Of a stretch of DNA of 12,747 nucleotides, positions 1-8,133 are shown piece after piece. The notes below the pieces were generated by a model. The model searched no databases and was not told the DNA's origin. It was given only the letters and a program-made list of their open reading frames with translations. The DNA is from an uncultured Streptococcus sp. (GTDB taxonomy: Bacteria > Bacillota > Bacilli > Lactobacillales > Aerococcaceae), in assembly GCA_916050055.1 (NCBI GenBank), contig CAJZJY010000014.1, positions 1 through 12,747 of the forward strand, in the 5' to 3' direction. How positions within the stretch are numbered: the first letter of the stretch is position 1; every line of letters starts with the position of its first letter. Position numbers and translations under genes: made by a program.

Positions 1-1256
1 ACCATTTCGCGAGGGAAGTAGAGGCGTTCGTCACCACGTACTTTTCCGGAAATAGCATCTACAATCGAACTGACTTGAGACAACTCAACCATATTACCAT
101 TGCGTTCTACAAGCTCGATTTGCGTTCTTGGTTTAATCGAATCTGGACGATAGAAATCGTATGGTAAGTCGAAACTGTTGTTAATGGCAGTGTAGTATTC
201 TGGATCGAACCCAACTTCTTCTACGATTTGTTTCATGCGTTCGATTTGGGCGCCATCGTTTGTACGGTTAAATGGCACCGATTTGAACGGACGACGGTTG
301 ATGAAACGATCTGACAAGTCACTCAAGATGGCATCTTCTTCTAGTAACCAGTGAGAGAAGTATGTGTTCAATACGCCGTCATCGAGACGTAAGTAGTCTT
401 CCAATGTCCATGTTCCCTCGAAGAAAGGTTTCAAGAACGTTGCAGAGTGTCTTAATGGATTCAATTCTGAGTGGTAGCAAGCAGAAGCGCGTTTCAATAA
501 ATGATTTAACACGACTTCCATCCCGCGAGAAACTGGGTGGAAGTACACTTGCATGTACATTTGATAACGACTCACGATGTAGTCTTCTACCGCGTGCATT
601 CCTGAATAGGTAAAAGCAATGCCGCCTTTATACGGACGAATCACACGAAGGATACGTGTAAGGTCGAAGGTTCCGTAGTTTACCCCTGTGAAATAAGCGT
701 CACGAAGTAAGTAGTCCATACGGTCTGCATCGATTTGACTCGAAATCAATTGCACCACTTGAGGATTTGGATGTGTTTTTTGAATCACGCTGGCCACTTC
801 TTGCGGGAATGTAGAAGAGACTTTACGTAAAATCTGATTGACTTCCGTTTCCTCAGACAAGATGATGTCGATAGTGATTTGTTCATGGTTTGTATCAAAG
901 ATTTTCTCGAAAGTATGTGAGTATGGTCCGTGCCCAACATCATGCAAGAGGGCAGCACAGAGTACAACAAGGCGATTGCTGTCGTCCCATAGTCCGTCTC
1001 CTTCTTCTTTTGTTGCGTAGTTACGAGCAAAGTTGTCGCAAATACGACGGGCGATTTCATATACCCCTAAAGAGTGAGAGAATCGTGAGTGTTCCGCTGT
1101 ATGGAAAGTATACATGGAAGCTCCGGTTTGTTTGATTCTGCGGAGTCGTTGCAATTCACGACTATTAATTAATTCAAGAATAATTGGATGTTGCACGTGG
1201 ATATAATCGTGTACTGGGTCACGAAATACTTTTTCACGTTTAAATGCTTCAGTCAT
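1..1256 (-). CDS. ywfO: HD-domain dNTP triphosphohydrolase, YwfO family (partial, C-terminus off the left edge)
   Basis: The minus-strand frame is open from an ATG at 1256 to the window edge, giving 418 residues without the stop. The protein opens MTEAFKREKVFRDPVHDYIH, typical of the YwfO/dGTPase-like HD family. The metal-binding HD signature is complete: RFSHSLG with His61, LLHDVGHG with His105-Asp106, and QIDADRMDYLLRD with Asp177. Characterised members of this family, such as the Enterococcus faecalis homologue, are oligomeric cytoplasmic enzymes that cleave dNTPs to nucleoside and triphosphate and are allosterically controlled by dGTP/GTP; that role is transferred here by family. An AGAAGG ribosome binding site lies upstream of the ATG. 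It is the gene downstream of lipL on the same strand, separated by about 130 bases. Family members are around 430-460 residues, so only a short tail is missing. The exact nucleotide preference cannot be told from sequence. Confidence 0.9.
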   Translation of the reverse strand, partial: MTEAFKREKVFRDPVHDYIHVQHPIILELINSRELQRLRRIKQTGASMYTFHTAEHSRFSHSLGVYEIARRICDNFARNYATKEEGDGLWDDSNRLVVLCAALLHDVGHGPYSHTFEKIFDTNHEQITIDIILSEETEVNQILRKVSSTFPQEVASVIQKTHPNPQVVQLISSQIDADRMDYLLRDAYFTGVNYGTFDLTRILRVIRPYKGGIAFTYSGMHAVEDYIVSRYQMYMQVYFHPVSRGMEVVLNHLLKRASACYHSELNPLRHSATFLKPFFEGTWTLEDYLRLDDGVLNTYFSHWLLEEDAILSDLSDRFINRRPFKSVPFNRTNDGAQIERMKQIVEEVGFDPEYYTAINNSFDLPYDFYRPDSIKPRTQIELVERNGNMVELSQVSSIVDAISGKVRGDERLYFPREM

Positions 1257-1309
1257 GCGTTTGACGCCTTCTTTCGATTAGATTGTGAATTTTTATCATA
1301 AGCACTTTC

Positions 1310-1338
1310 AGTTTATGCTATTTTCGGTAGAAAAGCAA
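1310..1338 (-). promoter_or_regulatory. Candidate promoter for ywfO
   Basis: On the minus strand, TTGCTT (1338-1333) and TAAACT (1315-1310) are separated by 17 bases, upstream of the ywfO start. Both boxes are only moderate matches to the sigma-A consensus. No convincing terminator separates lipL from ywfO, so ywfO may also be read through from lipL. Confidence 0.3.
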
Positions 1339-1384
1339 GAGGGTCAGACTTTTAAAATGCTTTTATACCGCGTTTTTTGACGGA

Positions 1385-2209
1385 TTATTGTCGTTTCACA
1401 AAACGCTCAAGTGCTTTTTGGAAATCTGGAGTATGAATAAAGTCTGTTTCGTTCTCTTTCAGCGTGCATCCAAGCTTCGTTAAAGCCTGCAAGACGCGGA
1501 CTTGAACGTCTTCAATCGTGAGGTCGATTCCAAGGGCGTCGCTAATATTCCACATGCTGTCGGCGTTGACTTCTGGGAAATGCCATTTCGTTTCTTCTCC
1601 TTGAAGTGCGTGGTCATAGAAATCACGAACCACAAGCCCACGACGGTTTTGGTCGCCGTAGACACTGAGGTAAATTGAAACGCATACCACATCTTTTAAG
1701 CGGCGTTGCGCAATCCCAGCAATTTTACGATTTTGAATGCTTAAGTCGTAATCTCCTGGGCAGTAGGAATCGGCTACTTCAAAAGCTTCGATCCCACCAA
1801 GCGCCTCCGCTTCTGGGAAAGTCTCCTGGATAAGTTGTTGCATCCATTCGTAGGCTTCGTTAATCGTTGGCATTTGTTTATTTTTAAAGAGAAGGCTGAT
1901 GTTTAAGATGCCTTCGTTACTCACAACGGCCAGCCCGCCTGCTTGACGAACAATCGGCGTAAAACCGTTGGCACGCAGTCTTTCTAGCCCTTGTTCAAGA
2001 TAAGGAACCTTTGTATCGGTCATTCCAAGAATCACGATATCTTCAAGCGTCCAGAAGTGAACGAATGGCCCGTCTTCTTCTTTTGTGAGATGACGAATCA
2101 GTGTCTCATCGAGCGCAAACGGCGTCAGCATTTCTTCGAGTTTTTCAGTTTTTGGAATTTGTGTCGCAACCAATTGAATGGTTTGCTGCCTAATAGGTGA
2201 TTGAGTCAT
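1385..2209 (-). CDS. lipL: Octanoyl-[GcvH]:protein N-octanoyltransferase (LipL)
   Basis: This 274-residue protein of the lipoate-ligase/BPL fold family matches the LipL (YwfL) branch rather than LplA. LipL moves octanoyl groups by amidotransfer from the GcvH protein to E2 subunits of 2-oxoacid dehydrogenases, working through a cysteine thioester. The diagnostic SYCPGDYDLS motif places the cysteine at residue 150, the position of the catalytic Cys in Bacillus subtilis LipL. KIAGIAQRR at 162-170 supplies the conserved acyl-pocket lysine, and RQAGGLAVV (89-96) matches the RR/RQxGG substrate loop. The start is well supported: AAAGGAG at 2222-2216 is six bases from the ATG at 2207-2209, behind an extended -10 promoter. 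Neighbouring ywfO is on the same strand, an association also seen in Bacillus. No gcvH, lipA or lipM lies in the window, so the acyl donor route is unknown. Confidence 0.88.
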   Translation of the reverse strand: MTQSPIRQQTIQLVATQIPKTEKLEEMLTPFALDETLIRHLTKEEDGPFVHFWTLEDIVILGMTDTKVPYLEQGLERLRANGFTPIVRQAGGLAVVSNEGILNISLLFKNKQMPTINEAYEWMQQLIQETFPEAEALGGIEAFEVADSYCPGDYDLSIQNRKIAGIAQRRLKDVVCVSIYLSVYGDQNRRGLVVRDFYDHALQGEETKWHFPEVNADSMWNISDALGIDLTIEDVQVRVLQALTKLGCTLKENETDFIHTPDFQKALERFVKRQ

Positions 2210-2239
2210 ACGATTCTCCTTTAGAGTTCTTCGTGTTTT

Positions 2240-2248
2240 ATTATAACA
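2240..2248 (-). promoter_or_regulatory. Extended -10 promoter of lipL
   Basis: The minus strand reads TGTTATAAT, a perfect TATAAT with a TGn extension, about 18 bases before the lipL ribosome binding site. No good -35 box is found at 16-18 bases spacing, which fits an extended -10 promoter. Confidence 0.65.
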
Positions 2249-2398
2249 AAACTTCGCGTGATGGTCGTGTTGGAGGCCGTTTTTAAGCCATTTCTTAGGA
2301 ATTTATTAAGTAAAAGTCAAGAATCGTAAAAATTACTAGCAAAAATGTTTTATTTTTAATAGGATAAAGTAGAAAAAGAATGAAAAGAGGGAATGCTC

Positions 2399-3091
2399 AT
2401 GAAAATTTTAGTAGTAGATGATGATCGCGAAATCGTTGAATTATTGACGATTTACTTAAAGAACGAAAATTATGAAATTGTAAAAGCCTATGACGGGAAA
2501 CAAGCCCTTGAAAAATTAAAAATGTATCCAGATATCGATATGATTATCTTGGACATTATGATGCCACGCTTAGACGGAATTTCAGTGGTGCATGAAGTGC
2601 GTAAAGAAAATGCACAATTGCCAATTCTATTATTAAGCGCGAAATCAACAGATATCGATAAAATCCAAGGGTTAACAAATGGTGCCGACGACTACGTTAC
2701 AAAACCATTCAACCCACTTGAAGTCATTGCGCGTGTGAAATCATTATTACGCCGCTCAACGATTACGCAAGAAGGCCCAGCTAACGAAGAAATTACGATT
2801 GGACCTTTAACGATTAAGAAAGAATCTCACCAAGTGACAACAACAGATGGCACTGAAATCCAATTAACGGTATTAGAATTCGGAATTCTATACCTACTTG
2901 CGAGCCATCCAAACCGCGTATTTAGTGCAGATGAAATCTTCGAAACAGTATGGCAACAAGAAAGTATCGTTTCAACAAAAACTGTAATGGTACACGTAAG
3001 CCACCTTCGCGATAAAATTGCCGAAGCGACTGGCGGAGAAAAAGTCATTGAAACAGTATGGGGAGTAGGCTACAAGATTGAAGACAAATAA
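2399..3091 (+). CDS. OmpR/PhoB-family response regulator, VanR-like
   Basis: The 230-residue cytoplasmic regulator has an N-terminal receiver domain and a C-terminal winged-helix DNA-binding domain. In the receiver, the acidic pocket is VVDDD (residues 5-9), the phospho-acceptor is Asp52 in ILDIMMP, the switch Ser/Thr lies in LLLSAKS, and the conserved lysine is in TKPFNP. The winged helix occupies roughly residues 130-230 and carries the family pattern LTVLEFGILYLLASHPNRVFS and VWGVGYKI. I place the start at 2399 rather than the in-frame ATG at 2393 because AGAGGG (2386-2391) is seven bases from 2399 but only one from 2393. It overlaps the following kinase by 14 bases, so the two form a translationally coupled two-component system. 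The closest resemblance is to VanR-type regulators, but no vanH/A/X-like genes are nearby and the target is unknown. The upstream region is AT-rich with no clear sigma-A promoter, compatible with activator-dependent or autoregulated transcription. Confidence 0.9.
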   Translation: MKILVVDDDREIVELLTIYLKNENYEIVKAYDGKQALEKLKMYPDIDMIILDIMMPRLDGISVVHEVRKENAQLPILLLSAKSTDIDKIQGLTNGADDYVTKPFNPLEVIARVKSLLRRSTITQEGPANEEITIGPLTIKKESHQVTTTDGTEIQLTVLEFGILYLLASHPNRVFSADEIFETVWQQESIVSTKTVMVHVSHLRDKIAEATGGEKVIETVWGVGYKIEDK

Positions 3092-4286
3092 TAAAAAAGT
3101 TCTTCACCTTCGAAAAGTCAAAAACGAACCGACACTCTTAACGCTCACGCCAAAGGAAATCAGCGAACTTGTGTTAGAAGGAATCGTTACGCTGTGTATC
3201 GTGTTCCTCTTGTACTTAGGGATTCTCGTGATGGTCAGCCAACTGATTAATGAGCCAGGATTCATTTCAGTGGAATTCTCTGCTCGTGAAGTATGGCATA
3301 TCGAGCGGGAGCAAATTGCGTTCTACAAAAATATCTTCACGATTACATCGGTCGTTTTTGCTGTGGCATTTACTTACTGGCGCTTGATGCGAAGATACCA
3401 ACAAATGCAGTTAAACCATATTTTGGAGGAGTTGCATTTAATCGCGGACGGACAGTATGACCGACGCATTCCGTTCCGTTTATCCGGAGACATGGGGCAA
3501 GTCGTAAACTCGATTAACCGCTTGGTCGATTCGACCGTGAATGCGCTAGAGGATGAACGTGCGATTGAGAAATCGAAGGATGAACTGATTACAAATGTAT
3601 CGCACGATATTCGTACACCGCTGACATCGATTCTTGGGTATCTTGGACTGATTGTTAATCAACCCAATGTAGAGAGCGCCGATGCGAAGCGTTATGCGGA
3701 AATCGCCTATTCGAAGGCAGAACAAATGAAATTACTCGTAGACGACTTATTCGAATATACGACAACTCGTCCAAACGGAGCACCGCTTAGACTCAATGAT
3801 ATTCCAATCGTGAATTTCTTAGAGCAAGTAGCAGCGGACTTCGAACTCGAGGCGCAAAAACGAAAAATGGCGATTGAAGTCTTGCCGAATAACCGTGATG
3901 TGGTGCTTGAACTCGATGCCGAGAAAATGGTGCGTGTGATTAATAATCTTTTATCGAATGCGATTAAATACGGTCACGAAGATTCTGTTATTACGATGGA
4001 AGTCTTAAAAAACGATGGTGTCATTACGATTGCCGTTCGAAACGCCGGAGATCCAATCTCGAAAGAAGTATTAGAACAACTCTTTGCACGTTTCTACCGC
4101 GCAGAAGCATCCCGTTCCAAAGAAACCGGTGGAACAGGACTAGGTTTGGCGATTGCCGAAAACATTGTACAGTCACATGGTGGGATGATGTATGCCGAAT
4201 CTGAAAACGGACAAACAAGCTTCTATGTATGCTTGCCGGAAGAAAATCAAGGTTCACTGAAACAATTTAAAGAAAAACTCAAATAA
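3078..4286 (+). CDS. Membrane sensor histidine kinase, VanS-like, partner of the preceding regulator
   Basis: The 402-residue kinase starts at a TTG that lies inside the end of the regulator gene. It has a 34-residue cytoplasmic N-terminus, a first membrane helix (about 35-57), a short outside loop of about 27 residues, and a second helix (about 85-104). A HAMP-like linker (about 105-157) and HisKA domain follow, with the phospho-acceptor His176 in SHDIRTPL. The ATPase domain shows the N box NNLLSNAIKYGH (289-300), the G1 motif RNAGDP (321-326) and the G2 motif GTGLGLAIA (352-360). All catalytic elements are intact. The weak TTG start and GGAG at 3062-3065, 12 bases away, suggest that translation depends on coupling to the regulator. 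The sensing loop is too small for a folded sensor domain, so the stimulus may be membrane or cell-wall stress or a small ligand; that is inference. No van resistance genes lie nearby. Confidence 0.9.
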   Translation: MKTNNKKVLHLRKVKNEPTLLTLTPKEISELVLEGIVTLCIVFLLYLGILVMVSQLINEPGFISVEFSAREVWHIEREQIAFYKNIFTITSVVFAVAFTYWRLMRRYQQMQLNHILEELHLIADGQYDRRIPFRLSGDMGQVVNSINRLVDSTVNALEDERAIEKSKDELITNVSHDIRTPLTSILGYLGLIVNQPNVESADAKRYAEIAYSKAEQMKLLVDDLFEYTTTRPNGAPLRLNDIPIVNFLEQVAADFELEAQKRKMAIEVLPNNRDVVLELDAEKMVRVINNLLSNAIKYGHEDSVITMEVLKNDGVITIAVRNAGDPISKEVLEQLFARFYRAEASRSKETGGTGLGLAIAENIVQSHGGMMYAESENGQTSFYVCLPEENQGSLKQFKEKLK

Positions 4287-4326
4287 CCAGAAGGAGGCAG
4301 AAATGCTTTCTGCTGGTTATTTTTAT
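4283..4326 (+). terminator. Hairpin terminator of the two-component operon, with an embedded Shine-Dalgarno
   Basis: ATAACCAG (4283-4290) pairs with CTGGTTAT (4313-4320) and CAGAAA (4298-4303) pairs with TTTCTG (4307-4312), followed by TTTTTATT. The left arm alone carries a seven-base bulge, AAGGAGG (4291-4297), a perfect ribosome binding site. It starts at the kinase stop codon. The asymmetric bulge is unusual for a simple terminator. Confidence 0.65.
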
Positions 4327-4368
4327 TCGCAAAAAGACACTAGAGTTGTTACTATGGAAGGGACGTAA
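4303..4368 (+). CDS. Possible 21-codon leader ORF between the kinase and xth
   Basis: An ATG at 4303 lies five bases after the perfect AAGGAGG at 4291-4297 and opens a 21-codon frame that ends with TAA at 4366-4368, 13 bases before the xth start. The peptide begins MLSAGYFYSQ and has no recognisable domain, signal or run of one amino acid. Its first codons form the 3' arm of the hairpin, so translation and hairpin formation exclude each other. It could be a leader peptide that affects readthrough into xth, or a chance pairing of a purine-rich bulge with an ATG. I cannot decide between these from sequence. Confidence 0.25.
   Translation: MLSAGYFYSQKDTRVVTMEGT
4347..4355 (+). promoter_or_regulatory. 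Candidate extended -10 promoter of xth
   Basis: TGTTACTAT has a TGn extension followed by TACTAT, a four-of-six match to the -10 consensus. TTCGCA at 4326-4331 is a weak -35 at 18 bases. Transcription would start near 4362 and give a leader of about 20 bases containing GGAGGG. Confidence 0.4.
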
Positions 4369-4381
4369 TGGAGGGAAAAAT

Positions 4382-5146
4382 ATGAAATTAGCAACGTGGA
4401 ATGTGAACGGAATTCGTTCGGTATTAAATAAAGGGGCTCTACAAGAGTATGTATTAGAAAGTAATCCAGATATTTTATGCCTACAAGAAACAAAGGCGCA
4501 ACAAGAACAAGTGGAACTCGGGATGGAGTTTAGCGAGTATGATGTGTATTTCAACTCGGCTGTGAAAAAAGGCTATTCTGGAACGGCCATCTTCACCAAA
4601 GTAAAACCATTATCGGTGACTTATGGCATCGGCATTGAAGAACATGACCAAGAGGGACGTGTGATTACAGCCGAATTCGAGAAATTCTACTTAGTAACCG
4701 TCTATACACCAAATGCGAAGCGCGACTTATCACGTCTTGCATACCGCCAAGTATGGGAAGATGATTTTCTCGCATACATCAAGAAACTAGAAGAGACAAA
4801 ACCAGTCATTTTCTGCGGCGACTTGAACGTAGCCCATAAGGAAATCGATTTGGCTAATCCAAAAACGAATGTCAATAATGCCGGATTCACCAAAGAAGAA
4901 CGTGCGAAATTCGACCAAGTTGTCGCAAGCGGCTTAGTGGATGCGTTCCGCTACTTACATCCTGATACCGTAGGGGCTTATAGCTGGTGGAGCTACATGG
5001 GTGGCGCCCGTGCACGAAATATTGGATGGAGAATTGACTATTTTGTCGTATCCGAAGCACTCGCACCGCTTCTAAAAGAAGTCGATATTCGTAGCGATGT
5101 CACAGGAAGCGACCACTGTCCAGTGGAAATCGAAGTGAAATTGTAA
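4382..5146 (+). CDS. xth: Exodeoxyribonuclease III / AP endonuclease (Xth/ExoA)
   Basis: The 254-residue protein belongs to the exonuclease-endonuclease-phosphatase family. In base excision repair the family cleaves DNA at abasic sites and trims blocked 3' ends in a metal-dependent reaction. The motifs are in order: TWNVNGIR with Asn8, LQETK with the metal-binding Glu36, VYTPNA (108-112), GDLNVAH with Asp147 and Asn149, and the terminal GSDHCPV with Asp244-His245. Length is normal for the family. The start at 4382 is preferred because GGAGGG (4370-4375) sits six bases upstream and the protein then begins MKLATWNVNG, as in homologues. A longer in-frame extension beginning at a TTG at 4346 is not needed. 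It stands upstream of uvrA with no terminator between them, so readthrough into uvrA is likely. The gene symbol may be given as exoA or xthA in related genomes. Confidence 0.96.
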   Translation: MKLATWNVNGIRSVLNKGALQEYVLESNPDILCLQETKAQQEQVELGMEFSEYDVYFNSAVKKGYSGTAIFTKVKPLSVTYGIGIEEHDQEGRVITAEFEKFYLVTVYTPNAKRDLSRLAYRQVWEDDFLAYIKKLEETKPVIFCGDLNVAHKEIDLANPKTNVNNAGFTKEERAKFDQVVASGLVDAFRYLHPDTVGAYSWWSYMGGARARNIGWRIDYFVVSEALAPLLKEVDIRSDVTGSDHCPVEIEVKL

Positions 5147-5158
5147 GAACATTTGTTC
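5147..5158. promoter_or_regulatory. LexA (SOS) operator of uvrA
   Basis: GAAC-ATTT-GTTC begins immediately after the xth stop codon. With flanks it is AGAACATTTGTTCG, differing from the Gram-positive LexA/DinR consensus CGAACRNRYGTTYG only at the first base. It overlaps the -35 box of the uvrA promoter, so bound LexA would block RNA polymerase. This predicts DNA-damage induction of uvrA. Confidence 0.85.
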
Positions 5159-5181
5159 GCGTGTAGAAAGTTTGATACAAT
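5153..5181 (+). promoter_or_regulatory. Promoter of uvrA
   Basis: TTGTTC (5153-5158) and TACAAT (5176-5181) are spaced 17 bases apart, and the -10 box has a TGA extension (5173-5175). This is the best-formed promoter in the window. The ribosome binding site AAGAGGT (5199-5205) lies six bases before the ATG at 5212. Confidence 0.8.
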
Positions 5182-5211
5182 AGAGGTATCGATTAAAAAA
5201 GAGGTATAGAA

Positions 5212-8055
5212 ATGGCAAAAGACCATATTGTCGTGCATGGTGCACGATCTCATAATTTAAAAAATATTGATGTAAGCATTCCTCGGGATCAGTTTGTCGT
5301 GATTACAGGACTATCAGGGTCAGGGAAGAGCTCGCTTGCGTTTGATACATTATACGCAGAAGGACAACGTCGTTATGTAGAGAGTCTATCTGCATACGCA
5401 CGTCAATTTTTAGGGCAAATGGACAAACCAGACGTGGATAGTATCGACGGATTGAGTCCAGCGATTGCCATCGACCAAAAAACAACGTCCCGTAATCCGC
5501 GTTCAACAGTCGGAACGGTGACAGAGATTAATGACTATTTGCGTTTATTATATGCGCGTGTGGGGAAACCGATCTGTCCAAATGACGGCACGCCGATTGA
5601 AAGCCAGTCCTTGGAACAAATGGTAAACCGCGTCATGGCGATGCCAGAGAAGACAAAGATTCAAGTGTTGGCGCCGGTTGTCGTTCAGAAGAAAGGCGAG
5701 CATAAGAAAGTTTTCGAGAAGATTCAAAAAGACGGCTATGTGCGTGTTCGCGTGGATGGCGAGATGCATGAAGTTACTGAAGAATTCAATCTTGAGAAGA
5801 ATAAGAAACATAATATTGAAATCGTTGTGGACCGTATCGTTGTGAGCGATAAGAGTCGTTCACGTCTATTCGATTCGATTGAAGCGGCCCTTCGTTTAGC
5901 GGAAGGTTATGCGATTGTTGATGTGATTGGTGGGGAAGAACATCTCTTCAGCGAGCACCATTCATGTCCGATTTGTGGCTTCACGGTGGGCGAATTAGAG
6001 CCTCGTCTTTTCTCGTTCAATGCGCCGTTTGGAGCGTGTCCGGAGTGTGACGGTTTAGGGTCAAAACTCGAAGTCGACCTAGATTTAATCGTTCCGGATA
6101 AAAACTTAACACTGGAAGAAGGAGCGCTTGTTCCTTGGAATCCAATTAGCTCGAACTATTATCCAACGATGCTCGAGCAATTTTGTAAACAGTTCAAGAT
6201 TCCGATGAATATTCCATTTGAGAAATTGACGCAGTCGCAAAAGAACATGGTGTTGTACGGTTCAGGAGATGCGACCTTCAAGTTCCATTATGAAAATGAA
6301 TTTGGTGGCGTGCGTGATGTGGAAATTCCTTTTGAAGGAGTGGCCGTGAATGTCGATCGTCGTTACCATGAAACCAATAGTGATTTTACGCGTGAACAAA
6401 TGCGCCAATATATGACCGAATCCGAATGTAAGAGATGTCACGGTTTCCGTTTAAACGAACAGGCGTTGTCTGTCAAAGTCGGAGGCAAAAACATCAGTGA
6501 AGTATTGGCACTGTCTGTAGATGATGAGATTGATTTCTTCAAAGACTTAAACTTATCGGAAACAGACGAGCAAATCGCTGCGCCAATCTTAAAAGAAGTA
6601 AGCTCTCGTTTGAAATTCTTACGCAATGTTGGTTTGCAATACTTAACATTGAGCCGTGCCGCTGGAACGTTATCAGGGGGAGAAGCGCAAAGAATTCGTT
6701 TAGCGACGCAAATCGGTTCAAACCTTTCAGGAGTGCTCTATATTCTAGATGAGCCGTCGATTGGACTTCACCAACGCGATAATGACCGCTTGATTGAGTC
6801 GTTGAAGAGCATGCGCGACCTTGGGAACACCTTGATTGTCGTAGAACATGACGAAGACACGATGCGTGCTGCGGATTACTTGATTGATATTGGTCCAGGT
6901 GCGGGTGAATTTGGTGGCGAGATTATCGCTGCAGGTACTCCAAAAGAAGTGGAGAAGAATGCGAAATCACTGACAGGGCAATATTTAGCAGGGAAGAAAT
7001 ACATCCCAGTCCCAAGCGAACGCCGCACAGAAGATAAGGGATGGATCCATTTAGAAGGTGCTGCGGAAAACAACTTACGCGGTATCGATGTGGATGTGCC
7101 ACTTGGACGTTTCGTGGCCGTGACAGGGGTATCGGGTTCTGGTAAGAGCTCGCTTGTCAACAGCGTATTGAAGAAAGCCTTAGCGCGTGAGATTACGCGT
7201 ACGAAGGAAAAACCAGGGAAGTTCAAGAGCATTTCTGGATTTGAGAGCCTTGATAAGATTATCGATATCGACCAAAGCCCAATCGGAAGAACTCCACGAA
7301 GCAACCCAGCGACGTATACAGGTGTATTTGACGATATTCGTGATTTATTTGCGACTACAAACGAAGCGAAAATCCGCGGATATAAGAAAGGTCGATTCAG
7401 TTTCAACGTGAAGGGTGGACGATGCGAGTCTTGTAAAGGGGACGGCATTCTGAAAATCGAGATGCACTTCCTACCAGACGTGTATGTGCCGTGTGAAGTC
7501 TGCCACGGAACACGTTATAACTCTGAAACGCTCGAAGTGAAATACAAGGGAAAGAGTATCGCGGATATTCTTGAATTAACGGTCGAAGAAGCGGTGGAAT
7601 TTTTCCAAGCCGTACCAAAAATCAAACGTAAATTACAAACGATTAAGGATGTTGGACTCGGCTACGTAACCCTTGGCCAATCTGCCACAACGCTCTCTGG
7701 AGGGGAAGCGCAACGGATGAAGTTAGCCAGCGAACTCCAACGTGTCTCAACCGGCAATACCTTCTACGTGCTCGATGAACCAACAACTGGCTTGCATACA
7801 GACGATATCGCACGCCTACTTGAAGTGTTGAATCGTTTAGTTGAAGCGGGAAATACCGTGCTTGTCATCGAACATAACTTAGATGTGATTAAGACCGCTG
7901 ACTATATCATTGATATGGGTCCAGAAGGCGGTAGCGGTGGTGGACTTGTGATTGCGACTGGTACGCCTGAAGAAGTGGCGAAGGATAAAAATAGCCATAC
8001 GGGTCGTTATTTAAAACGCGCCTTAGAAGCAGCCGCATCGCATAAAAAGAAGTAG
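5212..8055 (+). CDS. uvrA: Excinuclease ABC subunit A (UvrA)
   Basis: The 947-residue UvrA is the damage-recognition ATPase of nucleotide excision repair. It acts as a dimer, loads UvrB at lesions and is full length. It has two ABC-type ATPase halves. The first has Walker [10 protein letters not shown] (33-41), a zinc site with Cys252, Cys255, Cys276 and Cys279, the signature [12 protein letters not shown] (from 487) and Walker B ILDEPS with Asp513. The second has Walker [10 protein letters not shown] (639-647), a zinc finger with Cys738, Cys741, Cys761 and Cys764, the signature [12 protein letters not shown] (from 828) and Walker B LDEPTTG with Asp855. All key residues are present. It has its own SOS-type promoter directly after xth. 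In many Firmicutes uvrA follows uvrB in one operon; here uvrB is not adjacent, so the two subunits must be expressed from separate loci. Confidence 0.98.
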   Translation: MAKDHIVVHGARSHNLKNIDVSIPRDQFVVITGLSGSGKSSLAFDTLYAEGQRRYVESLSAYARQFLGQMDKPDVDSIDGLSPAIAIDQKTTSRNPRSTVGTVTEINDYLRLLYARVGKPICPNDGTPIESQSLEQMVNRVMAMPEKTKIQVLAPVVVQKKGEHKKVFEKIQKDGYVRVRVDGEMHEVTEEFNLEKNKKHNIEIVVDRIVVSDKSRSRLFDSIEAALRLAEGYAIVDVIGGEEHLFSEHHSCPICGFTVGELEPRLFSFNAPFGACPECDGLGSKLEVDLDLIVPDKNLTLEEGALVPWNPISSNYYPTMLEQFCKQFKIPMNIPFEKLTQSQKNMVLYGSGDATFKFHYENEFGGVRDVEIPFEGVAVNVDRRYHETNSDFTREQMRQYMTESECKRCHGFRLNEQALSVKVGGKNISEVLALSVDDEIDFFKDLNLSETDEQIAAPILKEVSSRLKFLRNVGLQYLTLSRAAGTLSGGEAQRIRLATQIGSNLSGVLYILDEPSIGLHQRDNDRLIESLKSMRDLGNTLIVVEHDEDTMRAADYLIDIGPGAGEFGGEIIAAGTPKEVEKNAKSLTGQYLAGKKYIPVPSERRTEDKGWIHLEGAAENNLRGIDVDVPLGRFVAVTGVSGSGKSSLVNSVLKKALAREITRTKEKPGKFKSISGFESLDKIIDIDQSPIGRTPRSNPATYTGVFDDIRDLFATTNEAKIRGYKKGRFSFNVKGGRCESCKGDGILKIEMHFLPDVYVPCEVCHGTRYNSETLEVKYKGKSIADILELTVEEAVEFFQAVPKIKRKLQTIKDVGLGYVTLGQSATTLSGGEAQRMKLASELQRVSTGNTFYVLDEPTTGLHTDDIARLLEVLNRLVEAGNTVLVIEHNLDVIKTADYIIDMGPEGGSGGGLVIATGTPEEVAKDKNSHTGRYLKRALEAAASHKKK

Positions 8056-8092
8056 AAATTTACGAGAAGAGATAGTTTGAAGAAGGTAGTTA

Positions 8093-8101
8093 TGCTATAC
8101 T
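8093..8101 (+). promoter_or_regulatory. Extended -10 promoter of rpiA
   Basis: TGCTATACT carries a TGn extension and TATACT, about 19 bases before the ribosome binding site AGGGGG (8120-8125). The hexamer at the normal -35 spacing (TAGTTT) is poor. No terminator is seen after uvrA, so readthrough from uvrA may also supply rpiA. Confidence 0.6.
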
Positions 8102-8133
8102 CAACATAGATAATTTCTCAGGGGGAAACTTGA

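Noticed and set aside
785..1135. Short open frames on both strands within the ywfO region
   Set aside because: They overlap the continuous HD-domain coding frame, lack ribosome binding sites and show no family motifs.
1331..1364. Inverted repeat AAAAGCA/TGCTTTT downstream of lipL as a terminator
   Set aside because: The stem is seven AT-rich pairs around a 20-base loop with no T-run after it on the minus strand.
2393..4286. A glycopeptide-resistance (van) cluster
   Set aside because: Only VanR/VanS-like regulators are present. No ligase, dehydrogenase, dipeptidase or carboxypeptidase gene lies on either side.
4346..4381. Longer exonuclease III starting from a TTG at 4346
   Set aside because: The added residues are not part of the family. 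The ATG at 4382 has GGAGGG six bases upstream and begins the conserved MKLATWNVNG.
6876..7448. 190-codon open frame on the minus strand inside uvrA
   Set aside because: It lies wholly antisense to the second ATPase half of uvrA, has no ribosome binding site or recognisable domain, and mirrors the codon structure of the real gene.
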